From the NCBI RefSeq assembly GCF_001672815.1, contig NZ_LZKK01000257.1, positions 1 through 64,000 on the forward strand: a stretch of 64,000 nucleotides of DNA, in the 5' to 3' direction. The stretch comes from Mycobacterium sp. E796. GTDB lineage: Bacteria; Actinomycetota; Actinomycetes; Mycobacteriales; Mycobacteriaceae. The position numbers and the translations under genes were made by a program. Numbering within the stretch: position 1 is the first letter of the stretch; each line of letters opens with the position of its first letter. This document shows, one piece after another, positions 63,587-64,000 of the stretch. The notes under the pieces are model-generated. The model made no database searches. It saw only the letters and a list, made by a program, of their open reading frames with translations, and was not told where the DNA came from.

Positions 63587-64000
63587 TGATCCCGTCCCGG
63601 TTGCAACCGGCCCCGGCCGGCGGGTTCTGATAGACGACCCGGTGGGACTGGGAGCCGCCGGCGTCGACATCGGGCCCCTTGTCCAGCACCCCGGTCCAAC
63701 CGAGCGCGCGCAACCGCGGTTCGGCGTCCGTCCAGAACATGCCGGTCAGGTCGGGCATCAGGAACTGGTTGCCCCTGGACACCTGCATCTCGATCACCGA
63801 GTCCACCGGAACCGTCTGGCCCTTGGGCGGATTCGTGCCGATCACCTCACCGGCGGGCCGGGTGCTGTCCACCTGGGCCTGGGTGACTTTCGTGAAGCCG
63901 TAGACCGTGAGGTTCTTCTGCGCGACGTCGACGGTCTGACCGGCGACGTCGGGGACCTGCCTGGTCTCCGGCCCGGAGCCGACGATGACGGTGATCACGT
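63564..64000 (-). CDS. pknB: Ser/Thr protein kinase PknB, C-terminal PASTA part only
   Basis: Only the last 145 codons are in the window; the kinase and membrane parts are beyond the right edge. Two PASTA-type repeats are seen (QVPDVAGQTVDVAQKNLTVYGF... and FLMPDLTGMFWTDAEPRLRALG), which bind peptidoglycan fragments outside the cell. The end NRDGIITLKFGQ fits M. tuberculosis PknB. PknB acts on MviN and CwlM, both encoded in this window. Confidence 0.93.
   Translation of the reverse strand, partial: VITVIVGSGPETRQVPDVAGQTVDVAQKNLTVYGFTKVTQAQVDSTRPAGEVIGTNPPKGQTVPVDSVIEMQVSRGNQFLMPDLTGMFWTDAEPRLRALGWTGVLDKGPDVDAGGSQSHRVVYQNPPAGAGCNRDGIITLKFGQ

Overview
The window is a high-GC chromosomal segment around the replication origin of a slow-growing Mycobacterium. 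The evidence is the order rnpA-rpmH-dnaA-dnaN-recF-dciA-gyrB-gyrA-ileT-alaT, a complete ESX-2 type VII secretion locus with PE and PPE genes, a PE_PGRS gene, and a 194-residue intein in GyrA. The intein and the content of the ESX-2 flank argue against the M. tuberculosis complex. Species cannot be fixed from sequence alone. Comparisons with H37Rv below are from memory of that genome, not from a search.

Layout. Positions 1-12.0 kb (minus strand) hold the ESX-2 core, read right to left: eccB2, eccC2, PE36, PPE69, esxD, esxC, espG2, an Rv3888c-like P-loop protein, eccD2 and the start of mycP2. Positions 12.0-24.0 kb (also minus strand) hold the ESX-associated accessory arm: a lysozyme-like protein, a YbaB-like protein, an EspJ-like and an EspK-like protein, then a run of poorly characterised genes. 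That run encodes a membrane-anchored protein, an alpha/beta hydrolase coupled to a small DUF2563-like protein, an aspartate-rich repeat protein, a 50-residue-repeat coiled coil, a membrane protein and a second EspI-like ATPase. In H37Rv this position carries cpnT, esxE/esxF and the CpnT immunity gene, none of which is seen here. This arm is the best candidate in the window for an undescribed system.

Positions 24.0-43.0 kb hold conserved housekeeping genes: pcnA, then mutT4-Rv3909-mviN-sigM-rsmA-trxB2-trxC-cwlM on the plus strand, then Rv3916c, parB, parA, rsmG, jag, yidC, yidD, rnpA and rpmH on the minus strand. Three parS sites lie inside parA and rsmG. Positions 43.0-55.4 kb hold oriC and dnaA, dnaN, recF, dciA, gyrB, gyrA (with intein), Rv0007, tRNA-Ile and tRNA-Ala. 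Positions 55.4-60.0 kb look like an insertion just downstream of tRNA-Ala: a small secreted protein, a HicB-like orphan, a PE_PGRS, a TetR regulator with palindromic operators, and a cytochrome P450. Positions 60.0-64.0 kb return to the conserved order: cwsA, ppiA, Rv0010c, crgA, Rv0012, trpG and the PASTA end of pknB.

How it works together. The ESX-2 genes encode an inner-membrane secretion machine (EccB/C/D and MycP), substrates (EsxC/D, PE36/PPE69) and a PPE chaperone (EspG2). The accessory arm probably supplies further substrates and cytosolic factors. From 37.5 kb to 53.9 kb genes mostly point away from dnaA on both sides, so they are co-directional with replication. ParA/ParB and clustered parS handle origin segregation. 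MviN, CwlM, CrgA, CwsA and PknB tie the region to cell-wall synthesis and division.
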